Shown: one piece after another, positions 25,672-36,527 of the stretch
Position numbering within the stretch: the stretch's first letter is position 1
How the letters are laid out: every line of letters starts with the position of its first letter
Source of the DNA: Taenia hydatigena
Lineage: Eukaryota > Platyhelminthes > Cestoda > Cyclophyllidea > Taeniidae
Assembly: GCA_036345935.2 (NCBI GenBank)
Contig: JADWOT020000008.1
Span: forward strand, 1,782,387-1,846,386
DNA: 64,000 nucleotides
Direction: 5' to 3'
The notes under the pieces: generated by a model
Told to the model about the DNA's origin: nothing
The model's input: the letters and a program-made list of their open reading frames with translations, nothing else
The model's database searches: none
Made by a program: the position numbers and the translations under genes

Positions 25672-26905
25672 TAGCTGAATGCAGTCAAAATGAAGCCTGT
25701 CAGAACCTCCTTTAGGTTTGCAAAGGGTTCAAGATATACATGAAAACTTTTCAAAGCAAGGAGTGTAAGGAAGTGGAATATCGCCTAGTCATGGGTTATT
25801 TAGCCAAATGACAGGATACGAGGTGCAAAGAGCTTTGTGCTTCGTTGAGCGGACGCTTCCAAAGCGGGGCTTCTAGACCACAATGTGCGGCTAAGTCTGT
25901 GTTTCGTGCATGTGCATGTGCCTAATTTTGATCAAGCAAAGGCACGGCATTCATTTTAACCTCGCTAAGCTTAAAGTAAAGAGAATAGCTCAGTAATTTC
26001 TTTGTGTCAGCTACATTCTTTACCATACAAGCTTATTTGGTCCACCCAACTAATTGTAGGCTACGATTTTAAGCCTGTTTTGGTTGTCAGCCACGGAGGC
26101 CTTGTGCTGAAGTTCATAAGTACCTAGGTAACGCCTCATCACCGGCACTAAGATGCATTGGTTGCGTCCGAAGCATTCAACAAAGTGCCCGAATTTCATT
26201 TTTATGTATAGATGAAGTAAATTGGCGCACCACAGTTCTGCGGCGGTGTTTGAGTTGATTATAAGATTCAGATTATCAAGGCACGCGGTCTTTGGTGTTG
26301 TACTCATCATAGCTTGTATTGTGATTCTCTCCAATGTTTACTTTCCTATCTTCGATTGCCTTTCTCTTAGATTGGGTGGCTGCGTCGCATTGTTTACCAC
26401 TGCTGCGGATCTTACCCTTTACCAATGTTGCCCGTCCTGCCTGCACCATTCTCTGTGTTTCGTGTACATGGATGTACATTATAAGTCATTATTCTCTAAC
26501 GTCCAATTTGAATCTCTGCGTACCCGTTTTGCTTAAGCAAAGTCACGTCACCCATTCCAATCTCGCTAAGCCTAAATATAAGTACGTAGCCCAGCTGCGC
26601 AATAGACTGCGCATGCCGCGTATGCCGAAAGATCTCGATTGAGTACGTGACTGTCTTATGCGCGGATAAGGACCGGCGAAAACTGCTAGGTTGAATTATG
26701 CTTAAGGAACAATGTTTGAAGGGAAATCGGTAATTAAAGGCACTTGCTCCATTCCAAAGCCCACGATCGGAGTCTTTACACTGACGCCGTTGGGTTTTGC
26801 CTGTGCTGCGTAAACTTTGCGATGCCCTTCAGTTCCCGTGATTCGTTCCATACTTTCACGAAAATGCATTGCGGCGCGTCTGTAGTCTCTTTGTCCCCTT
26901 ACGAT
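25672..26905 (+). repeat. Repeat R1, plus arm of a large inverted repeat
   Basis: Matches the reverse complement of about 27,215-28,640 throughout. Clear anchor strings are GTCATGGGTTATTTAGCCAA near 25,788 (reverse complement near 28,495) and GGGTGGCTGCGTCGCATTGT near 26,375 (reverse complement near 27,815). With the opposing arm it forms an imperfect inverted repeat of about 1.2 kb per arm around a spacer of about 0.3 kb. The arms differ by many substitutions and by indels, so the duplication is old. Confidence 0.8.
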
Positions 26906-27214
26906 CAGCTTACATTTTGCTTACTAGTTTTTGTCTCTAACGAATCTACCGCTACCTCTGTGGATAATTTCCTGACTTTGTACAAGTCAAGCTTACTGAA
27001 TTTGATGTGTTGAGCTTATAATTCCTTCATCGTTTGGTGATGAAAGGTCTATTTTTTCCCACACAGGTATTTTATTTAAGAAAAACAAAATACGATAATA
27101 ACTTGCATTGTTGTCAAGGGCTCAGTAAGAGCCTACACTAAATGACGACGGGTTAAATTGCACCAGGGTTAAATTAAAAGTGATTTGCGAGCTCAATGAT
27201 AGTATTTTTGACGT
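26906..27214. other. Spacer of the large inverted repeat
   Basis: The two halves of this stretch do not match each other when reversed. It is AT-rich toward 27,060-27,100. No gene is seen. Confidence 0.5.
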
Positions 27215-30040
27215 TCATGCGTAGTTGACCGGAGGGATACTGCAGACGCGCAACTAGGCATTGCTACCCAAGTACTGAATGAACCATGGAAACTGAAGGC
27301 CATCGCAATGTTTAGGCACAGTCCGTTACCTACGCAGCACAAGCAATGCCTGGAGACCCTAGCGAGGTGCATGGGCTGAGAAGACTCTGGTTGTTGGCTT
27401 TGGGGTAGTTCAACTGCCTTTAATTATGCGGCTTCTTTCCAAATAATGTTCTTTAAGCATAAATCAGTCGAGCAGTTTCCGCCGGTCCACATCCACGCAT
27501 AAGACGCTCACCTACTCAATGGGGATTTTTACATACGCGGCATGCGTAGAATATTACGCAACCATTATAGATGTCACGATGCTGAACAAATTGACTCGTT
27601 TAGTCAAAAAAGTAAGTAGTAAAAGAAAAAATAGACTACTTACTTACCTTTAAGTTTAGCAAGGTTAAAAAGCATGCGCATAACTTTAATTTGGAGGTTA
27701 GAAGGGAATGACTTTAAATGCGCATCTGTGTGCACAAAACACAGGGAATAGTGCAAGTAAGACTGGCAGGTGGGGAAGAGTGAGATCCGCAGCAGTGACA
27801 AACAATGCGACGCAGCCACCCAAGCGGAGGGAAAGGCAATCAATGATAGAAAATCAAGCAATAATGGGGAATCAAAACACGAGTTTCAGTGGTTACAATG
27901 GAGAAGATTACTGTGCCTCGACGGTCCAAAAATCATCATCATCATCAGCTCAAACACCGACGCGGAACTGAGGTGCGCTACCTTGTTTCACCTATGCATA
28001 AAAGTGAAGAGCACACTTTTTAGAACGCTTAGGAGGCTAAAAACACAGGTTAGTGTCGATGCCGAAGAGTCACCCATGGACCTTTGATTTTTGGCACAGG
28101 GCCTTTGAAGCTGACCTCCAAGACAGGCTCGAATCGTAGACTACAATTCGTTAGGCGTGCCGAATGAGCTCGATTAGTAAAAATGTGACTAGCAGAGAGA
28201 AGTTACTAAGCTACGTGCTTTGCTTTAATTTTAGCGAGGTTAAAATGGATGCTGTGCCCTTGTTTAATCAAAATCGTGAGCAAAGCTTCAAATTGGAGGA
28301 TGGAAAGAAATAACATTAAGTGTGCATACACATGCAGGAAACGCAGGTTTACGCTGCACATTGTGGTCCAGGAGCCCCGTGGCGTTATAAATAACTCCCT
28401 CAACCGGTTGGTCGCGTTTAAGATCAAGAAGATACACGAGCTTTGTAAGGGTCCGCTCAATGAGGCACAAAGCTCTTTGCACCTCGTATTCTGTCTTTTG
28501 GCTAAATAACCCATGACTAGGTGATCTTTCTCTTCCTTACACTCGTTGCTTCAAAAAGTTTTCACGCACATCTTATACCCCGCGCAAACCAAAAGGTTAT
28601 TCTAGCAGGCTTCATTTTGACTACAATCAACTGGAAAAATGCCGACCCAGGGCGACTTGCCACACACCACCAACAAGTGATTCTGTCAGACATGGGGCCT
28701 CCAGCATGGTCTGATAACCTGTTGGACGCCTAAAACATGCAACGAGGCTCTAGTCTCTTTCATTTGGTAGATGGATTGTAATGCCTTCCCCACCGACACA
28801 TCTAAGTTTGTGCACTCCTTCCACTAGGCGTTAGGGTGCTATTCTTAGGACAAATTTGCTTCGTTGACACTTCACGCGCTCTTTTGAGCAAGAATATACG
28901 AAGTCCGTGATTGGCGGGCTTTCCACCGACTGTTCCTGCTACCATTCTGTAGGTGACTACCAAGTCCTTACGTCGACGCAGAGGGATCTATAGTGGCAAT
29001 GATCGAACGCGAACCCTGATTTAAGACGACACCGAACCCTCACCAGTCAACGATCGTAGAAACAGATTTCTAAAAGCGAATGAGATGGGCGTCTTGCGTT
29101 TAATCTGCTTTTACATGAAATGCCATCAATCAGTTTTTCTGTGGCCTATTAAGCCGCTCGAGACGTGCAGACGATGACTCTTAGTCAGATACTTTGTTTC
29201 AGCAGCCTCATTATGATACTTTGGGCTATTAAAGCCAGGTGCTGCTACAAGTACCAGCATCATCCATTGCAGATGAAAGAACATAACGTGGTTCGCTGAA
29301 GACCGACATCACTTTCACCTTTCACTTGACCTACAGTCGTTGCCGATTGAACTGTCCGCGCCAGCTGGCCTCCTCGTATTAATTCGGAACCTAATAATTA
29401 AGCAAAGAAGTCAAGCTTGCTTGCTTGTCACTAAAGCAAAGTGGAAACAAACCGAGCAGTAGAGGAAATTCTGCCCCATAGATGACAAAGATGGCTACAG
29501 AGGAGTAGGGTGGCAACATGTTAACGAGAGAGAGCACAATCTGTGATAAATTAGGGGTCAAGAGGATGTTGAGGTTTGCCCAACAATCAAAATACCACAG
29601 CAAAGTATCTAGACCTAAGGCTTTTGAATAGGGTAGAAAACCTGACTTTTCTACTAATATTTCAACCTGACGGTGAAGTAGCGACTTCCTGCCTACTTAA
29701 AACACGCGCTATGATGCTCCAGGCAAAATCCTAATCAGCGGTTTGGTGTGATTGCATCGCTATTCTCTCAATAACGGCAACAAATGAGCAACGTTGGGCG
29801 AACTCTGACACACTGCTGCTACCGCATAGGGAGCATGAGTGGTAGACGTAGCTACAAAAACACATCCGAACACTTTTTGCATAAGCATTATGGTATCTTT
29901 TGAGCGTGGACACAAACGGTTTTGAAGCTAGTCATTGAAAATCACGGTGAGAATCGGCGTCAGGCGCATCGGAGTGCTAACTGGGTGAGAGGCAGAGCTG
30001 TACTGCTTAAATCGCTCATGAGTAGCACCGATTTTGAGTT
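27215..30040 (-). repeat. Repeat R1, most complete copy (minus)
   Basis: Reading on the minus strand from 30,040, the first 1.4 kb matches the plus copy at 2,236-3,600 and the remaining 1.4 kb matches the plus copy at 25,672-26,905. This copy links the two partial ones and gives the order of the element. Conserved frame stretches lie near 29,830 and 29,430. No terminal repeats, poly(A) tail or known transposase or reverse-transcriptase motif were found. Its 5' end abuts the truncated R2 copy 3 head-to-head at about 30,032. Confidence 0.75.
27610..27645. repeat. 11-bp inverted repeat with 14-nt loop
   Basis: AAGTAAGTAGT at 27,610-27,620 and its exact reverse complement at 27,635-27,645 flank an A-rich loop. 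It lies inside the minus R1 arm and has no counterpart in the plus arm, so it is a later local change. Confidence 0.7.
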
Positions 30041-31790
30041 GTGAATTTGCTCACCGCTTTACAATGGTCGGTGTACACGCTGAGTGCACGTTGAAGATTA
30101 GGGAATGTGGATTCTCTAGCTAGACAGTGTTGATTTTGCTTCCTAATGATTAACTTTACGGTCTCTAAATGTTATTCAAATGAGAGGGCATCAACTTGAG
30201 ATCGGCGAGCGTTACTAGTTATGATCCGCAGTTGCAATCATCACCAGATCTCAAGTCGAGGACAAAGCTAACCTCAAATCGTGTGGGTAGGATTGAGATC
30301 CATTAGTTAACGCATGATTTAATGAGCCTTTGATATCATGTCCCTAATTTTTGAACACTTTTGGGTAGTCTGTGTCAAAAATCGATTGATTGAGAAAATA
30401 TGGCCTAATCGTGTTAGCCGCCTGTGCTTTGCACTGCCCTCTGGAATCGCTAAGGACATGGGTGTGGCAAGTTTAGCTGCCATGAGATTGACCTTCCAAA
30501 TACTAAACAGAGCGACGCATTTTTAGCAGGAATCTGATAAGCCTGTGAAAGTGGGTTTGCCGGTTGTTCGTTTGCTTGAAACGTCCAATATCTTAACATG
30601 TACCTGGCTCAACTGCCCACGTAAGTGTTTTGTGTTCCATTCGCAATTAATTTTTGAGTTTATATGCCATCTTGCCACCACGGTATCCTACCATCAAGAG
30701 AGCATGAGCATAGTTGGCATAAGTGAGGGTTGGGAATGCAATGGTCGACCACTTCATTGCGCTACCATATTCTCCCCGTATAATTACCAGTAAGATTCGA
30801 CGATGTTGGCATTACCTGATTCATCTGCAGTCACGGTCACCTTTTATATCAAGCTAGTCAGGTTTAAATTAGCCGTCAGTTAAGTTGTTAAATTACTGAT
30901 CACCCGAACCATCCACCCGAACAGCTAAGCTCCTACCTGACCAGCAGCTCTCATGGCTTTCTAATTGGCACGCGGATTTTGGCAGAAACTGTGCTGTCAA
31001 CACCAAGAATTAAGACTTCGTAACACAATCGTTCGGTTGCACCAAACCATGGTAGTCTGGAAGCTAGACAAGCATTGTCAGCCTCTCATACAGTAACCGT
31101 GTGGGTTAGTTTTTCACAAGAATGGCGAGTTGCAACGCTGAGCAGTATTGAAGTGGGACACTATTTTGGCGAAATGGGTGACACCTTCTGGGTGTGGCAT
31201 ACCGATGACCACAGAATTATTCAGAGGAAAGGGAATGTCTTGTAACTAAGCGATTGTATTGCGATCGTGATGTGAGTGCGCTCAACAATGTAATGCGGCT
31301 GATGACGGCGATGGTGTGCATGAAGACGACGAAGCCTACGCGCATTTGTGTGATTGCACAACCCCTTCACAACTATTGCCTTTTAATACCATTGAGCTGC
31401 ATCAGACCTTGCTGCATTCATTCATTCCTTGAAGATGGAGCAAAAAATTGATGGTGTTTCCTGTTTCTGCAACCAGTCCCTCATCCAGACAGTTTGACTC
31501 TTCATGTGGATAGGCGGTATGCGTCTGGGCGGCTGCCAAATGGGTTATTGTTGTATAGCTGACTCTATGAAGGGAATCGGATTAGTAAATTCAGTCTCAA
31601 TATAATACCGCTGGCAGACGCTTTGAATTGGTTGATGTCGGAATGGGAAAAATTAGAAGCCATGTGGTTAAGCAGGGAAGCTAGACTTAGGCTCACAAGT
31701 TCTACTTTTTGGTCAGAGAGATTTCGCAAGTGATCGATCAAACAATAACAATGCCCTGTGCTAAAAGGCGACAAATTACTGGCACCAAAT
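30032..31790 (+). repeat. Repeat R2, plus copy 3 (5'-truncated)
   Basis: Starts at the position equal to 19,066 of copy 1, so about 0.6 kb of R2 is missing. It then follows copy 1 to about 30,930 and inverted copy 2 to about 31,790. It keeps the CCCAC|GTAAGTGTT junction near 30,620. Before it, the frame KPVKVGLPVVRLLETSN is open here but broken in copy 1 and copy 2. It is therefore the least damaged copy at that exon. Truncation exactly at the R1 boundary suggests a rearrangement breakpoint. Confidence 0.75.
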
Positions 31791-31799
31791 CCGCCTTGA

Positions 31800-33920
31800 T
31801 TGCGTCCAAAACCTGTGTTTCTTTTTCATAACTTGTAAGGACGGTATGGATTGCAAAACGACAAGCAAACACAATAGTGAACTGTACTTAAAATCTGTTT
31901 TGTAGTGGAGTCAATCCCCTTTAACCGCTCCTACTTATTTCTTTTCAGTGGAACTGCAAAATCAACAGGTATGGGTTGACAAGGTAATGTGTTTCAAATG
32001 CGCCTGATTACGGGTAATGCATCAAGCGAAGAATATTTTCCCCCTAGCGTTAGTTCTGCTTGTAAAATACTGACATCGTTTCGACTTGCTTTCTGGGCGT
32101 TATTTGGCAGAAACACCTAGCCCCATGGTAAGGTGGTATCGATTCTACATTTCAGAGTTTTACGCGCATTTTTATTCTTGTAATTATTTAAATATTAGAT
32201 TTGGCGTTATTAATAAATAGATGCTTAATGCAGACTGATCATGGATTTAAATTTGCCTTGTAGACCGGTCTCGACGTTTTGCTAAAGAGATTTTGGTAAA
32301 GTAGTGTGCTGTTGAAAGCGCGGTGGAGATAGGATACTTGCCTGAGTAGGCAGGTGTCGAGTGAAACTCTCCCGTGCTCTTTTACTGCCGACTTTAGGTA
32401 ATGAGGCTAAGGGAAGTAACTGCCATCGAAATAATATGTCATACTTGCCCACCGACTGCCTCGAGCTGAGCTTGTATTTACTGACCGCCTAACCCGATGT
32501 CTATTCTACAGCGCAGAGAAGTGAGTCGTGTACAGCTGGCCAGAGAAGACAGTCTGGTTGTGAGCCTGGGTAACTAAAGAGTTTCGGAGGCGCAAATCTG
32601 TAGTAAATAACTGTTTGTTGTGCATCTAATCGCGGTGAAAACAGACCAGTACATATGCCATGGTTCACGCAAATACTGGGACCGTGGAGGTGGATGGGTC
32701 TTCAGTGGTCAAATCAATAGACGAAAATCCACCGATTGTGGCGACTGTAGGATGTAAAGCTGAACTGCTGATGTGATTATTGCAGGTCCGGTGGCAGACC
32801 CTTATAACAAATTAATCCTCTTTTTATCCAACGTATCTTTTGACTTTCACACGTCAACTGCTAGCATTCATGTAATTACTTCAGCATGGCCTTCATAGTG
32901 TAAGGAGGGATGGAAGCATGATTGCATGCATGAGGGCTACCAGACTGGTAAATCTTGCTAACTGCACTTTCCACTGTTTAATGTAGCACGGCAACTTCCA
33001 TAGAAGTGCCATATTTGGTCAGCAGTATTCACGTAGTTGCCTGTCCAATTGATTGCTATTGCGAATGTGCCATTTTGGCGCTGTTTTGATGACATCAATG
33101 CCCCGTGCTCCCATTCAAATACTCACCTGCCTAGTTATTGAAGTAGCCGAAACGTTTGAAGCTAAAAATGGATATAAAGATGGCAACGCTTTTTGATAAT
33201 ACGCTGTTAGTGAATGTGGCCTGGACTAGAAGTTAAACACCTAGACACATGCCTAGAAGCGACTGATACGTGAGTTGCCTCTTAAGGCTTGCGGTTAGAA
33301 ATGTAAGCTTAGATTTTAAGCCCGCCCAAGGAGGACTGTAAGGTGGGTATTGAAGTGTGCCTAAGTGAAAGCCAATTTCACTGTACTTAAGGAGAATGGA
33401 GTTAGTTACACGAGAGGAGAAGCTTGCGTTGATTCACGGTAGTTGAACAGATAAGCTGTGAAGGACTCACTCGTTTGCAGCGATCGGTTGACGGCAAGAG
33501 AAGACAAATCAAATGACTTGTTGTAAGTGTCATGCAAAAGGCGAATTTGGGAACGCTTAGTCGTAAAGTGTAACTCGAACTGCAGAGGGGAGGATGGAGA
33601 GTGACGTCTAATTAATTCATGAAATTAAATCTTGCCACAGCGATATCAATGATGTAAGAGGCTTGTGATCTGTTTTGCTAAAATACTAAAGGTTTGGAAA
33701 GAAGTAATTAGAGAGGCTAGGAAGGTTGGTTAGTAGTTTTGGAGCTCGACAGCACGCCGTTTTCTTATATCGTGTGCATGCATGTTTCACCCACTTGACG
33801 TTAGTGGCAACTGCGAAAATGTCAAAAAACGCAGATGTCATCGCCTTCTCCTGTCGGTCGTTAAGTCGACGCTGGGTCCCTCGTGTGAGCCATATCTGTG
33901 CAAGATTTCCTCACTTCTCT
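31800..33920. other. Unassigned DNA
   Basis: No splice-bounded exon or repeat match seen. Confidence 0.35.
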
Positions 33921-33928
33921 ACCCACAG

Positions 33929-34060
33929 ACTCCCCTCAATGCTCTTTCCGTAATAACGCAAAATGGATTTTTGGTTCTAGAATTGCTTGTGCATTTCTTT
34001 CAAATTAGATGCCGACTTGCTAATTTATCTTTATCAAGGCCGGTCTTTTTACAGCATCAG
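33929..34060 (+). CDS. Candidate exon, unknown protein
   Basis: A textbook acceptor (CTCACTTCTCTACCCACAG) precedes 33,929. The open frame then reads TPLNALSVITQNGFLVLE and continues to a weak donor at CAG|GTCACG, or runs on to a TGA at about 34,110 in another reading. The composition is protein-like. No partner exon was joined. It may belong with the plus-strand frames at 35.2-36.5 kb. Confidence 0.35.
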
Positions 34061-34409
34061 GTCACGCCTTACGACTCCAAGTGCACTGCGTAATTTGTCG
34101 GTTCCAGTCAAAGAAACAGCAGCATCTGCCTGAAGAGGATGCGTTGTTCCTAGCATTGATTAGATGAGGAAATGGCCTACGGCATCAGTGATTGCGAAAG
34201 AGGCTAGAGAGCGCCAACAGACTTTCCATAGTACGCTCTCAGTTGTTAGAACTGGGCTAGTGTTTGCATGACTTAACTGGCACTAGGTAGATTGTTGCTC
34301 ATGCACCATGTAGCAACCACCCAAGCATCTTCCACTGATACATCCGCCAGGCGGGTCAAACATTACTGTTATGAACTGGATGCTTTTTAGTATGCATCCC
34401 TAACATTTA

Positions 34410-34673
34410 GTGCCTTTCGAAGCGTCGTATGCTTTCGCTATTGCAAATTTTCTGCTCCTCTTATTGGATTGGCTTTTGAATAGGCGACAGAGGATAGAAA
34501 TTGTGAGGGAAAGAAGTGAAGTGAGGAGACGAGTTGATATGATTTTATGCTGCATGAAATTGGATTGGGATTTAAAGTTTAGCAGGGTGGTATCGTCGAA
34601 CGAGGGACGGCCGAGCAGCAGTAGCGGGGCGAACGAAGAAGACAGGACCGATTCCACTTCTACTAGGAATTAG
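34410..34673 (+). CDS. Open frame with hydrophobic start, shares a segment with 42.0 kb
   Basis: An 87-codon frame ending in TAG. Residues around 10-22 are hydrophobic (NFLLLLLDWLL), followed by an Arg/Glu-rich stretch and a tail SSSSGANEEDRTDSTST. The tail is repeated at 42,010-42,060 as SSSGANEKDRIDSPST, in a conserved frame. That supports coding use of the segment at least once. It could be an exon pair from a duplicated gene or a fragment. The start codon is not decided. Confidence 0.35.
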   Translation: MPFEASYAFAIANFLLLLLDWLLNRRQRIEIVRERSEVRRRVDMILCCMKLDWDLKFSRVVSSNEGRPSSSSGANEEDRTDSTSTRN

Positions 34674-35190
34674 GTGATCTCGCATTGGAATGCCGAGGTG
34701 TGCCTCCCCGTGACCATTCCACAGTCACCAAACGTCAAGTTAGGTTCAAGCTACCGTCACCATTCCAATAAACTTGTCACGTCCTTGTTTGCTTATGTTG
34801 ATCTCATTGAATGCGTCTGAGGTTCAAGTCGGCACGACAGGTCGTCCTTGCTTAATGAACGATCCGTGTCACACATACGTGACGCAGCGGAATGATTGAA
34901 CATTCTAAGTGACAACAGCCTCTAGTTTTGAAAATCGTTTAACATTACAGCAACAAAAGGCGCTACTTTTACTTTGTTAAAATTGTTGTCGGCTTAGAAG
35001 CTAACGTGTTTGCGAATGTTGATCTGCATTGTCGATGTAGAAAAGTTGAATGTCAAACATTTTGCCCAATTGGGAATAAACACTGCAAATATTTTGCGTT
35101 TGTTTTTTGCACAAAAACTTTGCTGTATTTTAATGCACTTGTTGTGACCTGCAATATATTCTCCTTTACTCAAATACGTTTGCGGTCTAG

Positions 35191-35299
35191 TCCGGATATG
35201 CTCTCAGTGGATATTTACACGATGAAGAATAAGATAGATAAATTCATGTCCTATTTACTCCTTCGTCAACTGAATTCCTGCTTACAATTTAGCCACTAA
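35191..35299 (+). CDS. Possible short exon, unknown
   Basis: The sequence TTTGCGGTCTAG precedes a frame that reads PDMLSVDIYTMKNKIDKF and ends at TAA at 35,297. The splice signal is moderate. It could be the last exon of a small protein. I have no independent support. Confidence 0.25.
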
Positions 35300-35399
35300 T
35301 TATGCGATAAGCTATCAAGTTAGAGCTACAAATGGATCATACAATCAGTTAACGAAGTCATAGCACCCAAAGCTTCCTCTGAGACGGAATAAGGTATAA

Positions 35400-35778
35400 C
35401 ATATGAAGGGAATACACTTGTAAGCGGAAAGAGAACTCGGGCTGCCAGCATGGCCTAGAGGCCAGATTGCCCAGCGATGACAAAAGGGCATACAAGTGCC
35501 TGCAACAGGAGATGGAATTTAGGCAAATAGCGAAGCGCTGCAAAATAGATTATTCGAATAACTGTCAAGTGCCTCAAATTCGCTTGACATTACCACGCAA
35601 TCTTGATCGATGTGCATGCAGTAAAGCTTCGAAGTGTTACGCGATCCACAGCCGAGTGGACTCCGCGGAACTCAGCCAGTGCAAGCTCTTAGGCGAAAGA
35701 AGTGTGATTCCTCCTCTGTGTTGTCTATTCATTTCGAAAATATCATGGTATGAATGGCTTGTTGCGGACTCCATTTAG
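35400..35778 (+). CDS. Open frame with coding character, unknown protein
   Basis: The frame stays open from after a TGA near 35,400 to TAG at 35,776, about 125 codons. It reads LPSDDKRAYKCLQQEMEFRQ and then IAKRCKI, a charged helical stretch unlike random frames here. The second half is cysteine-containing. A GTATGA donor near 35,749 could end the exon. No family is recognised. Confidence 0.4.
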
Positions 35779-35835
35779 GACAATTAGTTGTGGTTGCTGG
35801 ACTGCCTCACCTCAATTTTTACGCCTTTCGCAAAA

Positions 35836-35991
35836 AAGAAAACAGGACGATTAAAGCATCAAACAATGAATATGCTAAGCGAATTCGGCACCCGGAGTGA
35901 AGAGGCGATAGGGACTAAAAGCATCTTCTGTGATACCAACATTAAGTCAGTCGACAACGTCCAAGGACGAATCGCCCTTGTATTCCCATAG
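35836..35991 (+). CDS. Candidate terminal exon, unknown protein
   Basis: A pyrimidine-rich stretch ends near CGCAAAAAAG. The frame then reads TGRLKHQTMNMLSEFGTRSE and ends GRIALVFP at TAG. It lies about 90 bases after the possible donor in the preceding frame, but the phases of that join do not match as I set them. It may be the last exon of the same gene. Confidence 0.35.
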   Translation, partial: KKTGRLKHQTMNMLSEFGTRSEEAIGTKSIFCDTNIKSVDNVQGRIALVFP

Positions 35992-36200
35992 TTGTGTAGT
36001 GAGAGAATGAATAGAATGTTCACTCAAATTCATTGCCTTCATGTGCAAGCGGTGGTGAGTGGGTCAGAAATCATTGTAAGTGGCTTCTTTGTTAGTCACG
36101 AGTGTTATCCAAATGCGAGCTTGTAGAGCAAATTTTGTTAAGACGTGGGTGTCAAACCGTTAAATCGTGTTCCGAAACAAACTATTTAGAAATGGGTTAA

Positions 36201-36527
36201 CGCGTAGATCCCAGGCACTGGTCTAGTCTCGAGGTAGAGGAGAGGCTTAAGTGGGAATATCTTCCCGATCGACACGTCACTGGCAATGTGCTCCGCCCAC
36301 TATTTGGACTACTTAACATATCGGACAAGCCCACCCATCCAAGTGTTCAATTCATGCTGAGCGAAATGTCGTTCCATCAATCACACCGGCATTCGCCACT
36401 CACAACGATACAACCACCGAGAAGCAATGGTTCAGCGCCCATCACCTTCTTGCAGAAAGCCAGGGCTTGCTCGGTCTGCGAGGCTACTGCTCCAACCACA
36501 GTGAAGGACTGTGACACGGGAGGTTAA
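36201..36527 (+). CDS. Open frame with coding character, overlaps the minus-strand gene end
   Basis: About 108 codons between two stops. It reads EVEERLKWEYLPDRHVTGNV and later FLQKARACSVCEAT. An acceptor at CCCAG or TCTAG near 36,215-36,225 is possible, and G|GTTAAG at the end could be a donor. It overlaps by three bases the stop codon of the minus-strand chain ending at 36,524. The function is not recognised. Confidence 0.4.
   Translation, partial: RVDPRHWSSLEVEERLKWEYLPDRHVTGNVLRPLFGLLNISDKPTHPSVQFMLSEMSFHQSHRHSPLTTIQPPRSNGSAPITFLQKARACSVCEATAPTTVKDCDTGG

Noticed and set aside
26222..26642. Several overlapping frames of about 100 codons
   Set aside because: They lie in the R1 arm, and the opposite arm has stops in the corresponding frames. 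They are chance or decayed frames.
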